Positions 1-8,224 of a DNA stretch of 64,000 nucleotides are shown here, piece after piece. Origin of the DNA: an uncultured Myxococcales bacterium (lineage in GTDB: Bacteria; Myxococcota_A; Polyangia; Polyangiales; Polyangiaceae); the NCBI GenBank assembly GCA_937949945.1, contig CALFEQ010000066.1:26117-90116 (forward strand), in the 5' to 3' direction. The notes beneath the pieces were generated by a model. The model had not been told where the DNA came from. It saw only the letters and a list, made by a program, of their open reading frames with translations, and ran no database searches. Both the position numbers and the translations under genes were made by a program. How positions within the stretch are numbered: the first letter of the stretch is position 1; the number at the start of each line of letters is the position of its first letter.

Positions 1-1892
1 TTCGTCTCGGCACGCAGCCAGTCGACCCACGCCGTGGTGATGCCGGCGTTCATGAGCAACGGATCACGCCGCGCCGCCGTGAGCGCCGGCACCTCGGCGT
101 CGGAGAACCCCGCGCCGATCATCTCGCCGAGGAACGCTGCGATCCGCGGCATGTCCGCGGCGGCGACCGTGCGAGCGACGCGCGCGCGCAGCTTCGTGCG
201 CCGAACCTCGAGATCGTCGGTGTCCGTGATGCCGGCCGCGTTTCGGACGAGCGGCGCCGTCATCACGAACGGCGATCCGGCGGTGAGCGAGTCGGCGAGG
301 CCGAAGAGCACCGTGACCTCCCCGCCCTGCTGGATGCTGCGCGTGAGCTCGCGGCGCAGGCGGCTCTTGCCCATGCCTGCTTCGCCGAGCACCAGCAGCG
401 CGCGGGCCACGGGCTCGTCCACGCACTCGTCCCAGAGCGCGCGAGCGGTCGTGAGCTCGCGCCGGCGTCCGACGAGCGGCGTCGGCCGACCGAGCAGCGT
501 GCGCTCGGCGTCGCTGTCCCGCGCCCGCTCGAGGATCTTCCCGCGCTCCCCGTCGCTGACGACGAAGTGGAGATCGACGAGCTCGGCGGTGAGCGTGTCG
601 AGCCGGGCTTCGCCGGGCCGGGTCGCTTCGAGCGTGCGCACGGCGCGCTCGACGACCTCGCCCGAAGGCTCGGAGGCCTTCTCCATGCGCGTCGACGCCA
701 GGGCGAGGCGCATCTTCGGGTCGAGGGCGCGCAGGGCGAGCGCGGCGGCCGCGGCGCGCCGGGCCTGGTCGGTGGGCGACGCCTCCGGCGGGAGCGAGAT
801 CACGAGCGAGCCGTCGGCCACGCGATGAAGCGTCGCGCCCGAGCGTCGCACGGCCTCCCGGAACGGCTCGAACCGGTGCTCGACGTCCGAGCTCCCGCGT
901 CCGACGACGATCGAGCGCACGCGCTGCTCCCGCACGCCGAGCGGACGCGAGACATGCATGGCGTGCGCCGCGTGCGCAGCGCCGGACGCCTCGTCGTCGC
1001 CGACCTCGACGCTGCGGAGCTCCGCGAGGACGGCGTCGCCGTTGGCCAACCGCTGCGCCGGGTCCTTCACCAGCATGCGCTCGATCACGCGAGCGAGGGC
1101 CTCGGGGACGTCGGGACGCACGGTACGGACCGGGAGCGGCTCGTCGACGATGATCCGTGCGAGCACGGCGAGCACGTGTCCGCCCTCGAAGGGGTTGTGC
1201 GCGGTGAGGGCGTAATAGAGGACGCATCCGAGCGACCAGACGTCGCTCGGCGGACCGACGTCGGACGACGCGGACGCCTGCTCCGGCGACATGTAGCTCG
1301 GCGTCCCGACGAGCGTGCCCGCCATCGTGACGAACGACGACGTCACGACGGACTTCGTCGTCCCGAAGTCGATGAGCACCGCGTCGTCGACGGAGCCGTT
1401 GCGGAGGAAGATGTTCCCCGGCTTCACGTCGCGGTGGACGAGCCCGCGCCGATGGAGCTCTCCGAGCCCCGCGGCGATGCGCATCCCGAGCTTGATCGTC
1501 TCGCGGATCGTCAGGCACCGAGAGTGGTCGCTCGTCTGCTCGCCTTTGCGCGTATCGCGCGTCGGCGCGTCCGGCGGCGCCTCGTGAGCGGAACGGATCT
1601 TCGTCGCGAGATCCATTCCGTCGAGCCACTGCATCGCGAGCCAACGCTCGCCGCCACGCAGAACCCCGTGGGCGACGTACGGGACGATGCCCGGATGGCG
1701 AAGCTCGGAGAGCACCGCGACCTCGCGAGCGAACCGCTCGACGGAGGCGCCGTCGGTCGCGAGGTTGAGCTTGATGGCGACGAGCCCACCCGTGTGCAAA
1801 TCGCGCGCGCGGAGCAATCGGGCCATTCCGCCGCGGGTGACTTCGCGCTCGATCTCGAATCGTCCGTCGATGTTCTCCGGCAGACCGATCAT
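1..1892 (-). CDS. Ser/Thr protein kinase fused to an NTPase module (3' end beyond the window)
   Basis: The reading frame is open from an ATG at 1892 to the left edge (630 codons), so the C-terminus is missing. Residues 10-295 form an Hanks-type kinase: catalytic Lys41, HRDVKPGN at 153-160, DFG at 175-177 and a GTPSYMSPEQ activation segment. Residues 315-425 resemble the degenerate cyclase-like segment of PknK-type kinases, with RLALAST and GEVVERAVRTLEA. A P-loop, GEAGMGKS, lies at 502-509 and starts an AAA/STAND-like NTPase. In known multidomain kinases of this layout the NTPase and later repeats act as the sensor; that role is inferred here. The gene is transcribed away from the RND efflux operon, 203 bp from its start. 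The shine-dalgarno match is weak. Confidence 0.88.
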   Translation of the reverse strand, partial: MIGLPENIDGRFEIEREVTRGGMARLLRARDLHTGGLVAIKLNLATDGASVERFAREVAVLSELRHPGIVPYVAHGVLRGGERWLAMQWLDGMDLATKIRSAHEAPPDAPTRDTRKGEQTSDHSRCLTIRETIKLGMRIAAGLGELHRRGLVHRDVKPGNIFLRNGSVDDAVLIDFGTTKSVVTSSFVTMAGTLVGTPSYMSPEQASASSDVGPPSDVWSLGCVLYYALTAHNPFEGGHVLAVLARIIVDEPLPVRTVRPDVPEALARVIERMLVKDPAQRLANGDAVLAELRSVEVGDDEASGAAHAAHAMHVSRPLGVREQRVRSIVVGRGSSDVEHRFEPFREAVRRSGATLHRVADGSLVISLPPEASPTDQARRAAAAALALRALDPKMRLALASTRMEKASEPSGEVVERAVRTLEATRPGEARLDTLTAELVDLHFVVSDGERGKILERARDSDAERTLLGRPTPLVGRRRELTTARALWDECVDEPVARALLVLGEAGMGKSRLRRELTRSIQQGGEVTVLFGLADSLTAGSPFVMTAPLVRNAAGITDTDDLEVRRTKLRARVARTVAAADMPRIAAFLGEMIGAGFSDAEVPALTAARRDPLLMNAGITTAWVDWLRAET

Positions 1893-2095
1893 CGAGTGGA
1901 GGCAACACCATAGCATCCAGCCGCGACTGCGCGACGGGCGTCACTCGTCAGCTCGGCCTTCCGCCCCACGAAGCGTCGCTCGTGCGACCTCACGGGCACG
2001 GGCACAACGGAGACGACGGGGTCGGCATCGCAATTGGCGTTGCAGTGTGCGGCGTCGGCGGTCCCTCGCCGGCGTCCGCCAGGAGAAGAGCCCTC

Positions 2096-3172
2096 ATGTC
2101 ACGCCCCGTGATCTTCCTCGCCCTCGCCGCGAGCGTCGTTGCTTGCTCGACATCCTCTGCCTCGTCGCCCCCGTCGGACTCCGCCGCCCCCACCGTGAGC
2201 GTCACGACCGCGCCCGTGAAGTCGCGGCCGGTCCGCCAGTACCTGCCGCTCACGGGGCAGCTCAAGAGCGGTCGCGAGACGGATCTCGCGGCGAACGCCG
2301 CCGGTCGCGTGACGTCCACGCGCGTCGAGCGCGGCTCCCAGGTGAAGGCGGGCGACGTCATCGCGACGCTCGACGTCCGCGCCGCCGCGCTCACGGCGAG
2401 CGAGGCGAAGGCCCAGGCGGAGAACGCCGCGACGAACGCGGCGAGCGCCAAGCTCGAGTGCGAGCGCGTGCGCGCGCTGGTCGCATCCGGCGCGCTCGGC
2501 AAGGCCGAGCTCGACCGTGTCGAGGCCCAATGCAAGGCGAGCGAGCATGCCGTCTCCGCCGCCCAGGCACGCGCCACCCTCGCCGCGCAGAACGTCGGCG
2601 ACGGCGTGATCCGCGCGCCGTTCGCGGGCGTCGTCGCCGAGCGCTACGTCGACGTCGGCGAGTACGTCCGGCACGACTCGAAGGTGGTCACGCTCGTCGA
2701 TCTCGACGCGCTTCGTCTCGAGCTCACCGTGCCGGAGGCCCACATCGCAGCCGTCCGCCCGGGGGCGAAGGTGACGTTCACCGTCGCCGGCTATCCGGGC
2801 AAGACCTTCACGGGCACGCTCAAGTTCATCGGCGCGTCCGTCCGCAGCACGACCCGCGACGTCGTCGCGGAGGCGACCGTCGACGCCGCCGACGGCGCCG
2901 TCCTCCGTCCGGGCATGTTCGCGTCCGTGCGACTCGAGACGGGCGAGGAGCCCGTGCCCGTCGTGCCCAAGAACGCGATCACGAGCCACGAAGGTCGAAC
3001 GACGGCCTTCGTCGTCGTGAACGGACGCGTCGAGCAGCGCGTGGTCCAGACGACCGAGACGCTCGGCGACGAGGTGGCCGTCGTCCGCGGCGTCGCCGAG
3101 GGAGAGCAGATCGTCGTCTCGCCTCCCGAGTCCCTCCGAAACGGGCAGTACGTGAGCGCGAGCGGGAGCTGA
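2096..3172 (+). CDS. RND efflux periplasmic adaptor (membrane fusion) lipoprotein
   Basis: This 358-residue protein has an N-terminal signal ending in SVVAC, a plausible lipobox, so it is probably anchored in the inner membrane. It shows the HlyD/AcrA order: a lipoyl half-motif (LAANAAGRVTSTRVERGSQVKAG), an Ala-rich coiled-coil hairpin around residues 95-165, a second lipoyl half (IRAPFAGVVAERYVDVGEYV) and C-terminal beta-barrel domains. An AGGAG element at 2081-2085, ten bases upstream, supports the ATG at 2096 over an upstream in-frame ATG at 1982. It lies 3 bp upstream of the RND pump, so the two form one operon. No outer-membrane channel gene is present in the window, so a TolC-type protein must come from elsewhere. 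Confidence 0.92.
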   Translation: MSRPVIFLALAASVVACSTSSASSPPSDSAAPTVSVTTAPVKSRPVRQYLPLTGQLKSGRETDLAANAAGRVTSTRVERGSQVKAGDVIATLDVRAAALTASEAKAQAENAATNAASAKLECERVRALVASGALGKAELDRVEAQCKASEHAVSAAQARATLAAQNVGDGVIRAPFAGVVAERYVDVGEYVRHDSKVVTLVDLDALRLELTVPEAHIAAVRPGAKVTFTVAGYPGKTFTGTLKFIGASVRSTTRDVVAEATVDAADGAVLRPGMFASVRLETGEEPVPVVPKNAITSHEGRTTAFVVVNGRVEQRVVQTTETLGDEVAVVRGVAEGEQIVVSPPESLRNGQYVSASGS

Positions 3173-3175
3173 TCG

Positions 3176-6100
3176 ATGCAGTGGCTTTCGAAGTTGAGCA
3201 TCAAGCGCCCGGTCTTCGCGACCGTGCTCATGCTGGCGCTCGTCGTCATCGGCGCGGTCAGCTATCGCGCGCTCGGGCTCGACTACTTCCCGAACGTCGA
3301 CATCCCCGTCGTCGTCGTGACCACGCGCGTGCCCGGCGCCGCGGCGGAGGAGGTCGAGAGCGACGTCACCGACAAGATCGAAGGCGCGCTCAACACGATC
3401 AGCGGCATCGACGAGCTCCGCTCGACGTCGAGCGAAGGCGTCTCGCTCGTCGTGGCCATGTTCAACCTGGAGAAGCCCGTCGACGTCGCCGCTCAGGAGG
3501 TGCGCGACAAGGTCAACCAGGTGCTCCCCGAGCTACCGAAGGGCATCGACGCACCGGTCGTCACGAAGATCGACCCCGACGCCGCGCCCATCCTCTTCAT
3601 CGCGCTCCGCTCGAAGCAACCGATCGCGGAGACGACGGAGCTCGCGGACAAAGTCGTCCGGCGACAGATCGAGACGATCGACGGCGTCGGCCAGGTCACG
3701 CTCGTCGGCGGGCGGAAGCGCCAGATCAACGTCCAGCTCGATCCCATCGCGCTCCAGGCCCACGGCGTGACGGCCGTGGAGGTGATGCGGACGCTCTCGC
3801 TCCAGAACGTCAACGTCCCCGGCGGCACCATCGAGACCGGGCCCAAGAACCTCACGCTCCGCGTCACCGGACGCGTCGAATCGGTCGACGAGATCGCGCG
3901 CCTCGTCATCCGCGATCACGCCGGTCACCCCGTCCGCATCGGCGACGTGGCCACCGTCGTGGACGGGCAGGAGGACGAAGAGAGCTTCGCGCAGTTCGAC
4001 GACGATCCGACGGTCGTCCTCACGATCAAGAAGCAGTCCGGCAAGAACACCGTCGCCGTCGTCGACGCCGTGCTCGCACGCCTCGACGAGATCCGGCAGA
4101 TGCTTCCGCCCGGCGTGTCCCTCGACGTCGTCTACGACAACTCCGGCGTCATCCGGACGTCGACGCACGCCGTCCTCGAGCACCTCGTCCTCGGCGCGTT
4201 CCTCGCGGTGGTCATCGTCCTGATGTTCCTCGGCGACCCGCGCAGCACCGTCATCGCGGCCTTCGCCATCCCGATCTCCATCATCGGCACGTTCGCCGTG
4301 ATGTACGCGTTCGGCTTCACGCTGAACTTCTTGACGCTGCTCGCGCTCGCCCTCGCGGTCGGCCTCGTCATCGACGACGCGATCGTCGTCATCGAGAACA
4401 TCCACCATCAGATCCAGAAGGGGCTCAAGCCCTTCCCGGCGGCGGTCGCCGGCACGCGGGAGATCGGCCTCGCCGTCCTCGCGACGACGCTGGCGCTGAT
4501 GTCGGTCTTCATCCCGGTGTCCTTCATGCAGGGCATCATCGGCCGGTTCCTCCGGAGCTTCGGCCTGACGATGGCCGCCGCGATCGGCGTCTCGCTCATC
4601 GTGTCGTTCACGCTCACGCCGATGCTCGCGTCGCGCTGGCTGAAGCGGCACGACCCGAACGCACCGCCGGGTCTCCTCACGCGGTTCGTCGACGCGTTCT
4701 ACACGCCGATCGAGCGCGGATACGTGGCGCTGCTCCGCTTCGCCATGAAGCACCGCTGGGTGGTGGTGCTCGCGTGCGTCGGCGCGCTCCTCTCCCTCGT
4801 CCCCGTCGGCAAGCGTCTCACCGGCAGCTTCATCCCGACGAACGACAAGGCGCAGTTCCAGGTCAGCATGCGCGCGCCGGAGGGCACGAGCGTGGCGGAG
4901 ACGCGCTACATCGCCGAACGGCTCGCGCAGGACCTGAAGGCGCTGTCGGGCGTGACGCACACGCTCATCACGATCGGCGACGACGACCAGAAGACCCAGA
5001 ACCTCGCGACCATCCGCGTCCTGCTCTCCGATCCGAAGGAGCGGAAGGCTTCCCAGGTCGAGATCATGGATCGTGCGCGCTCGGAGATCGTCTCGAAGCT
5101 GTCGAGCGACCTGCGCGTCTCGGTGTCCGAGGTCCCGGACTTCGGCGGCAACAGCGGCACGAACGCGAGGATCGTCTACGGCATCTCCGGGCCGGATCTC
5201 GGCGAGCTCGGACGCATCGCGACCGCGGTCACCGAAGAGCTCCGGAAGGTCCCGGGCGCGGTCGACGTCGACAACTCCCTCATCGTCGGCAAGCCCGAGG
5301 TGCGGGTGTCGGTCGATCGCGATCGCGCGGCCGACCTCGGCGTCCAGGTCGCCGACATCGCCAACACGCTGCAGCTCTTCGTCGGCGGGTTGAAGCTCTC
5401 GACGTACGCCGAGAACGGGCAGCAGTACGACATCCGCGGACGCGCCGAGAGCCGCTTCCGCGCCGACCCGAGCACGCTCGCCCTGCTCACGGTGCCGTCG
5501 AGCAAGTACGGCAGCATCCCGCTGTCGAGCGTCGTCTCGATGACCGAGGCCACCGGTCCCTCGAAGGTCGAGCGCCTCGCGCGCGGCCGTCAGATCACGG
5601 TCTTCGCAAACTCCGCCCCCGGCGTCGGCGACTCGAAGATCGAGGCCGAGCTCAAGGCGATCGTCGAGCGGATGAAGCTTCCGCCTGGCTACCGCATCGT
5701 CCCGCTCGGCCAGACGAAGGAGGCGGGGAAGATGGGCGCCGCGTTCGCGCTGGCGTTCGCGATGTCGTTCGTCTTCATGTACCTCGTGCTCGCGGCGCAG
5801 TTCGAGTCGTGGCTGAACCCGTTCATCATCCTCCTCGCGCTGCCGCTCACGGTGCCGTTCGGCCTCGTGTCGCTGCTCATCTTCCGGCAGTCGGTCAACA
5901 TGTTCTCGCTGCTCGGCTTGCTCGTCCTCTTCGGCGTCGTGCAGAAGAACGCGGTCCTCCAGATCGATCACACGAACGAGCTCCGGCGCGCCGGCAAGGG
6001 CAGGCTCGAGGCCATCCTCGAGGCGAACAAGGACCGTCTCCGTCCGATCCTGATGACCACCCTCGCCTTCGTCGCCGGCATGCTGCCCCTCGTCTTCGCG

Positions 6101-6334
6101 AAGGGCATCGGCGCCGGATTCAACCAGGCGATGGCCGGCATCATCGTCGGCGGTCAGACGCTGTCGCTGCTCCTCACGCTGCTCGCGACGCCGGTCATGT
6201 ACTCGCTCTTCGACGACCTCGCGACCTGGGTGAAGCGCCTGCTCCCGCGCGGCCGCACGCCGGCGGAGACCGGCGAGCACGAGATCGACGCCCCGCACCC
6301 GGTCGTCGAGCCGGCCGCGCACGCCGCCGAGTAG
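3176..6334 (+). CDS. RND efflux transporter permease (HAE1/AcrB type)
   Basis: The protein is 1052 residues, the usual length for a hydrophobe/amphiphile RND pump driven by the proton gradient. It has the duplicated layout of two six-helix halves, each with a large periplasmic loop. The TM4 signature GLVIDDAIVVIENIHH near residue 400 contains the paired acidic residues used for proton relay. The N-terminus (KLSIKRPVFATVLMLALVVIGA) matches the family start. With the adaptor immediately upstream it should form a tripartite exporter for drugs or lipophilic compounds; the substrate cannot be read from sequence. A cytoplasmic tail rich in Ala, Glu and His follows the last helix. Confidence 0.95.
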   Translation: MQWLSKLSIKRPVFATVLMLALVVIGAVSYRALGLDYFPNVDIPVVVVTTRVPGAAAEEVESDVTDKIEGALNTISGIDELRSTSSEGVSLVVAMFNLEKPVDVAAQEVRDKVNQVLPELPKGIDAPVVTKIDPDAAPILFIALRSKQPIAETTELADKVVRRQIETIDGVGQVTLVGGRKRQINVQLDPIALQAHGVTAVEVMRTLSLQNVNVPGGTIETGPKNLTLRVTGRVESVDEIARLVIRDHAGHPVRIGDVATVVDGQEDEESFAQFDDDPTVVLTIKKQSGKNTVAVVDAVLARLDEIRQMLPPGVSLDVVYDNSGVIRTSTHAVLEHLVLGAFLAVVIVLMFLGDPRSTVIAAFAIPISIIGTFAVMYAFGFTLNFLTLLALALAVGLVIDDAIVVIENIHHQIQKGLKPFPAAVAGTREIGLAVLATTLALMSVFIPVSFMQGIIGRFLRSFGLTMAAAIGVSLIVSFTLTPMLASRWLKRHDPNAPPGLLTRFVDAFYTPIERGYVALLRFAMKHRWVVVLACVGALLSLVPVGKRLTGSFIPTNDKAQFQVSMRAPEGTSVAETRYIAERLAQDLKALSGVTHTLITIGDDDQKTQNLATIRVLLSDPKERKASQVEIMDRARSEIVSKLSSDLRVSVSEVPDFGGNSGTNARIVYGISGPDLGELGRIATAVTEELRKVPGAVDVDNSLIVGKPEVRVSVDRDRAADLGVQVADIANTLQLFVGGLKLSTYAENGQQYDIRGRAESRFRADPSTLALLTVPSSKYGSIPLSSVVSMTEATGPSKVERLARGRQITVFANSAPGVGDSKIEAELKAIVERMKLPPGYRIVPLGQTKEAGKMGAAFALAFAMSFVFMYLVLAAQFESWLNPFIILLALPLTVPFGLVSLLIFRQSVNMFSLLGLLVLFGVVQKNAVLQIDHTNELRRAGKGRLEAILEANKDRLRPILMTTLAFVAGMLPLVFAKGIGAGFNQAMAGIIVGGQTLSLLLTLLATPVMYSLFDDLATWVKRLLPRGRTPAETGEHEIDAPHPVVEPAAHAAE

Positions 6335-6349
6335 CCCCCACCTCTCCGA

Positions 6350-6397
6350 GCCCGAGCGTGTCGCAACGTCCGAGATGCGGCCTTGCGACGCTCGGGC
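6350..6397. terminator. Long GC-rich stem-loop after the RND operon
   Basis: Bases 6350-6366 (GCCCGAGCGTGTCGCAA) pair with 6383-6397 (TTGCGACGCTCGGGC) to give a 15-bp stem with a 2-nt bulge and a 16-nt loop. It sits between the RND stop at 6334 and the next ATG at 6421. No T-run follows, so it may be a Rho-type or mRNA 3'-end stabilising structure rather than a classical intrinsic terminator. Confidence 0.45.
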
Positions 6398-6420
6398 CCG
6401 AAGGAGCATCGTAAGCGGCG

Positions 6421-7362
6421 ATGGCCACCTCGGCGGCGCACCTGCCGCCTTCTTCCTCCGTCGATCGCGACCCTGCGCGTGAGCGCCTCCTCGTCGGCGG
6501 GGCGCTCCTGGTGCTCTACGTCGTCTGGGGATCGACGTACTACGCGATGCACGTCGCGATGAAGTTCCTGCCTCCGTTCTTGATGGCAGGCCCTCGCTTC
6601 GTGACGGCGGGCACCTTGTTGCTCGGCTTCCTCCGCCTGCGCGGCGCGCCGCTTCCGACACCGAAGCAGTGGCTCTCGGCGGGCGTCGTCGGCGTCCTGC
6701 TCCTCGTCTGCGGGAACGGGTTCGTCGCGCTCGGGCAGCAATCGGTCGACAGCGGCGTCGCCGCGACGGTGGTCGCGGCGATGCCTCTCTGGGCGGCGCT
6801 GCTCGGGGCGATCTGGGGCGATCGGCCGACCGCCCGCGAGATCCTCGGGCTGCTGCTCGGCTTCGCCGGCGTCGTCGTGCTGAACCGCGGCGGGACGCTC
6901 TCGTTCCGCGACGCGAGCGTCGTCTTCCTCCTCCTCGCGCCGATCACCTGGGCGTTCGGATCGCTGTTGAGCCGGCGGATCCCCGTGCCGCCCGGCGCCG
7001 CGGGCTCCGCCGCGCAGATGATCGTCGGCGGCCTCGTGATGATCGGCCTCGCCCTCCTGCGCGGCGAGCGCCCCGTCGGACCGCCCACGGCCGCGAGCAT
7101 CTTCGCGCTCCTCTACCTCGTCTTCTTCGGCTCGCTCCTAGCGTTCACCGCGTACGGGTACTTGCTCCGGACGACGCGGCCGGCGATCGCGACGAGCTAC
7201 GCCTACGTGAACCCCGTCGTCGCGCTCGGCATCGGCGCCCTCCTCGGCGGGGAGCAGCTCACGGCATCGAAGGCCGCCGCGTGCGCCCTGACCGTCCTCG
7301 GCGTCGTGATCGTGACCGCGACGCGCTCCGCTTCGAGCGGCCTCCCGCGTCCGAGCAAGTGA
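6421..7362 (+). CDS. DMT-superfamily exporter with two EamA domains
   Basis: The 313-residue protein has about ten hydrophobic segments arranged as two five-helix EamA repeats, as in YedA/RhaT-like metabolite exporters. Recognisable features are LYVVWGSTYYAMHVAMKFLPP in helix 1, the Gly-rich VVLNRGG at the repeat boundary and YAYVNPVVALGIGALLGGE near the end, which is a conserved DMT signature. The inner-membrane location is clear; the substrate (amino acid, nucleoside or other metabolite) is not. The gene stands alone, 86 bp after the RND operon with a large stem-loop between them. Its 3' end abuts an antisense gene remnant. Confidence 0.88.
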   Translation: MATSAAHLPPSSSVDRDPARERLLVGGALLVLYVVWGSTYYAMHVAMKFLPPFLMAGPRFVTAGTLLLGFLRLRGAPLPTPKQWLSAGVVGVLLLVCGNGFVALGQQSVDSGVAATVVAAMPLWAALLGAIWGDRPTAREILGLLLGFAGVVVLNRGGTLSFRDASVVFLLLAPITWAFGSLLSRRIPVPPGAAGSAAQMIVGGLVMIGLALLRGERPVGPPTAASIFALLYLVFFGSLLAFTAYGYLLRTTRPAIATSYAYVNPVVALGIGALLGGEQLTASKAAACALTVLGVVIVTATRSASSGLPRPSK

Positions 7363-7530
7363 CGGCCTTCGGATCGTGAACGCCTCGGGCTGGCGGCCGT
7401 CGACGTCCGTGAACGCGTACTGTCGCGCGAGATCGGCGACGAGCAGGACCTCGCCGCTCTTCTCCATGACGGCAGGATCGGCGGCGAGGTCCGCCACGGC
7501 GCGACCGAGGTGGCGCGGCGACTCGGTGCG
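7363..7530 (-). pseudogene. C-terminal remnant of an SDR-family dehydrogenase
   Basis: On the minus strand the frame reads about 56 residues that look like the end of a short-chain dehydrogenase: TESPRHLGRAVADLAADP, then MEKSGEVLLVADLARQYAFT, then DVDGRQPEAF. This is the usual C-terminal pattern of a subgroup of SDR oxidoreductases. Nothing recognisable precedes it: the Rossmann core and the YxxxK active site are absent, and the neighbouring 7657 gene occupies that space. The expected stop after DGRQP is also missing, so the frame runs on antisense into the DMT gene. I read it as a deletion remnant. Codon third positions are still G/C-rich, so the loss looks recent. Confidence 0.6.
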
Positions 7531-7656
7531 TGCGGGTGTCGCGGGGATCTCGCGAGCTTCCGTCCGCGTGGCGCGCGTGGTTCGAGCCCGACGACAACAA
7601 GCCGCGTCGATGACTCCTCGGTTGCTGCCGCGCCCCCCTTCGTCCATCGTCCCGCC

Positions 7657-8211
7657 ATGAAGATCGTCGCCATCCCCGGCGCGCTCCGCGCAGGCTCGTA
7701 CAACCTGAAGCTGGCGAAAGCGCTCGCCGCGCTCGCTCCCGACGGCACGTCCGTCGAGGTCGCGACGCTGCACGGCATCCCGCTCTACGACGGCGACGTC
7801 GAGGCCCAGGGCATCCCCGAGGCCGTCACGGCGCTGAAGGACGAGGTCGCAGCGGCGGACGGGCTCCTGATCGTCACGCCCGAGTACAACGGGAGCATCC
7901 CTGGCGTCACGAAGAACGCCATCGACTGGATGTCGCGGCCCCCGGCGGACATCCCGCGCGTGTTCGGGAACAAGCCCGCGGGCGTCGTCGGCGCGACGAC
8001 CGGGCCCGCAGGGACGCGCCTCTCGCAGGCGGCATGGCTCCCGGTGCTCCGCGCGCTCGGCACCGTGCCGTATTTCGGAGGGCTGCTCTACGTCAGCAGC
8101 GCGGCGAAGGTGTTCGACGACGCGGGGAACATCGTCGACCAGGACGTCCGCGACAGGGCGAAGAAGTACATCGACGGGTTCGCGGCGTTCGTCGCGCGCA
8201 TGAGGCCTTGA
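7657..8211 (+). CDS. NADPH-dependent FMN reductase (flavodoxin-like)
   Basis: The 184-residue protein matches the NAD(P)H-dependent FMN reductase family, which reduces FMN or quinones in the cytoplasm. The phosphate-binding loop is PGALRAGSYNLKLAKAL at residues 5-21 and the isoalloxazine-binding loop is TPEYNGSIPGVTKNAIDW near residue 83. Length and start agree with the family: the ATG at 7657 places MKIVAIPG directly at the first beta strand. An in-frame start lies upstream but would add non-homologous sequence. The gene follows the SDR remnant and converges on the ferritin-like lipoprotein gene 13 bp downstream. Confidence 0.9.
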   Translation: MKIVAIPGALRAGSYNLKLAKALAALAPDGTSVEVATLHGIPLYDGDVEAQGIPEAVTALKDEVAAADGLLIVTPEYNGSIPGVTKNAIDWMSRPPADIPRVFGNKPAGVVGATTGPAGTRLSQAAWLPVLRALGTVPYFGGLLYVSSAAKVFDDAGNIVDQDVRDRAKKYIDGFAAFVARMRP

Positions 8212-8224
8212 GCCGGCTGCGCGA

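Noticed and set aside
1687..6414. A 1575-codon open frame over the RND operon on the plus strand
   Set aside because: Arg/His/Pro-rich out-of-frame sequence. The adaptor and pump in the other frames have clear family motifs, so this is a shadow of GC-rich codons.
3533..6661. A 1042-codon open frame on the minus strand opposite the RND pump
   Set aside because: Composition is charged and repetitive without any domain. It is an antisense shadow of the pump gene.
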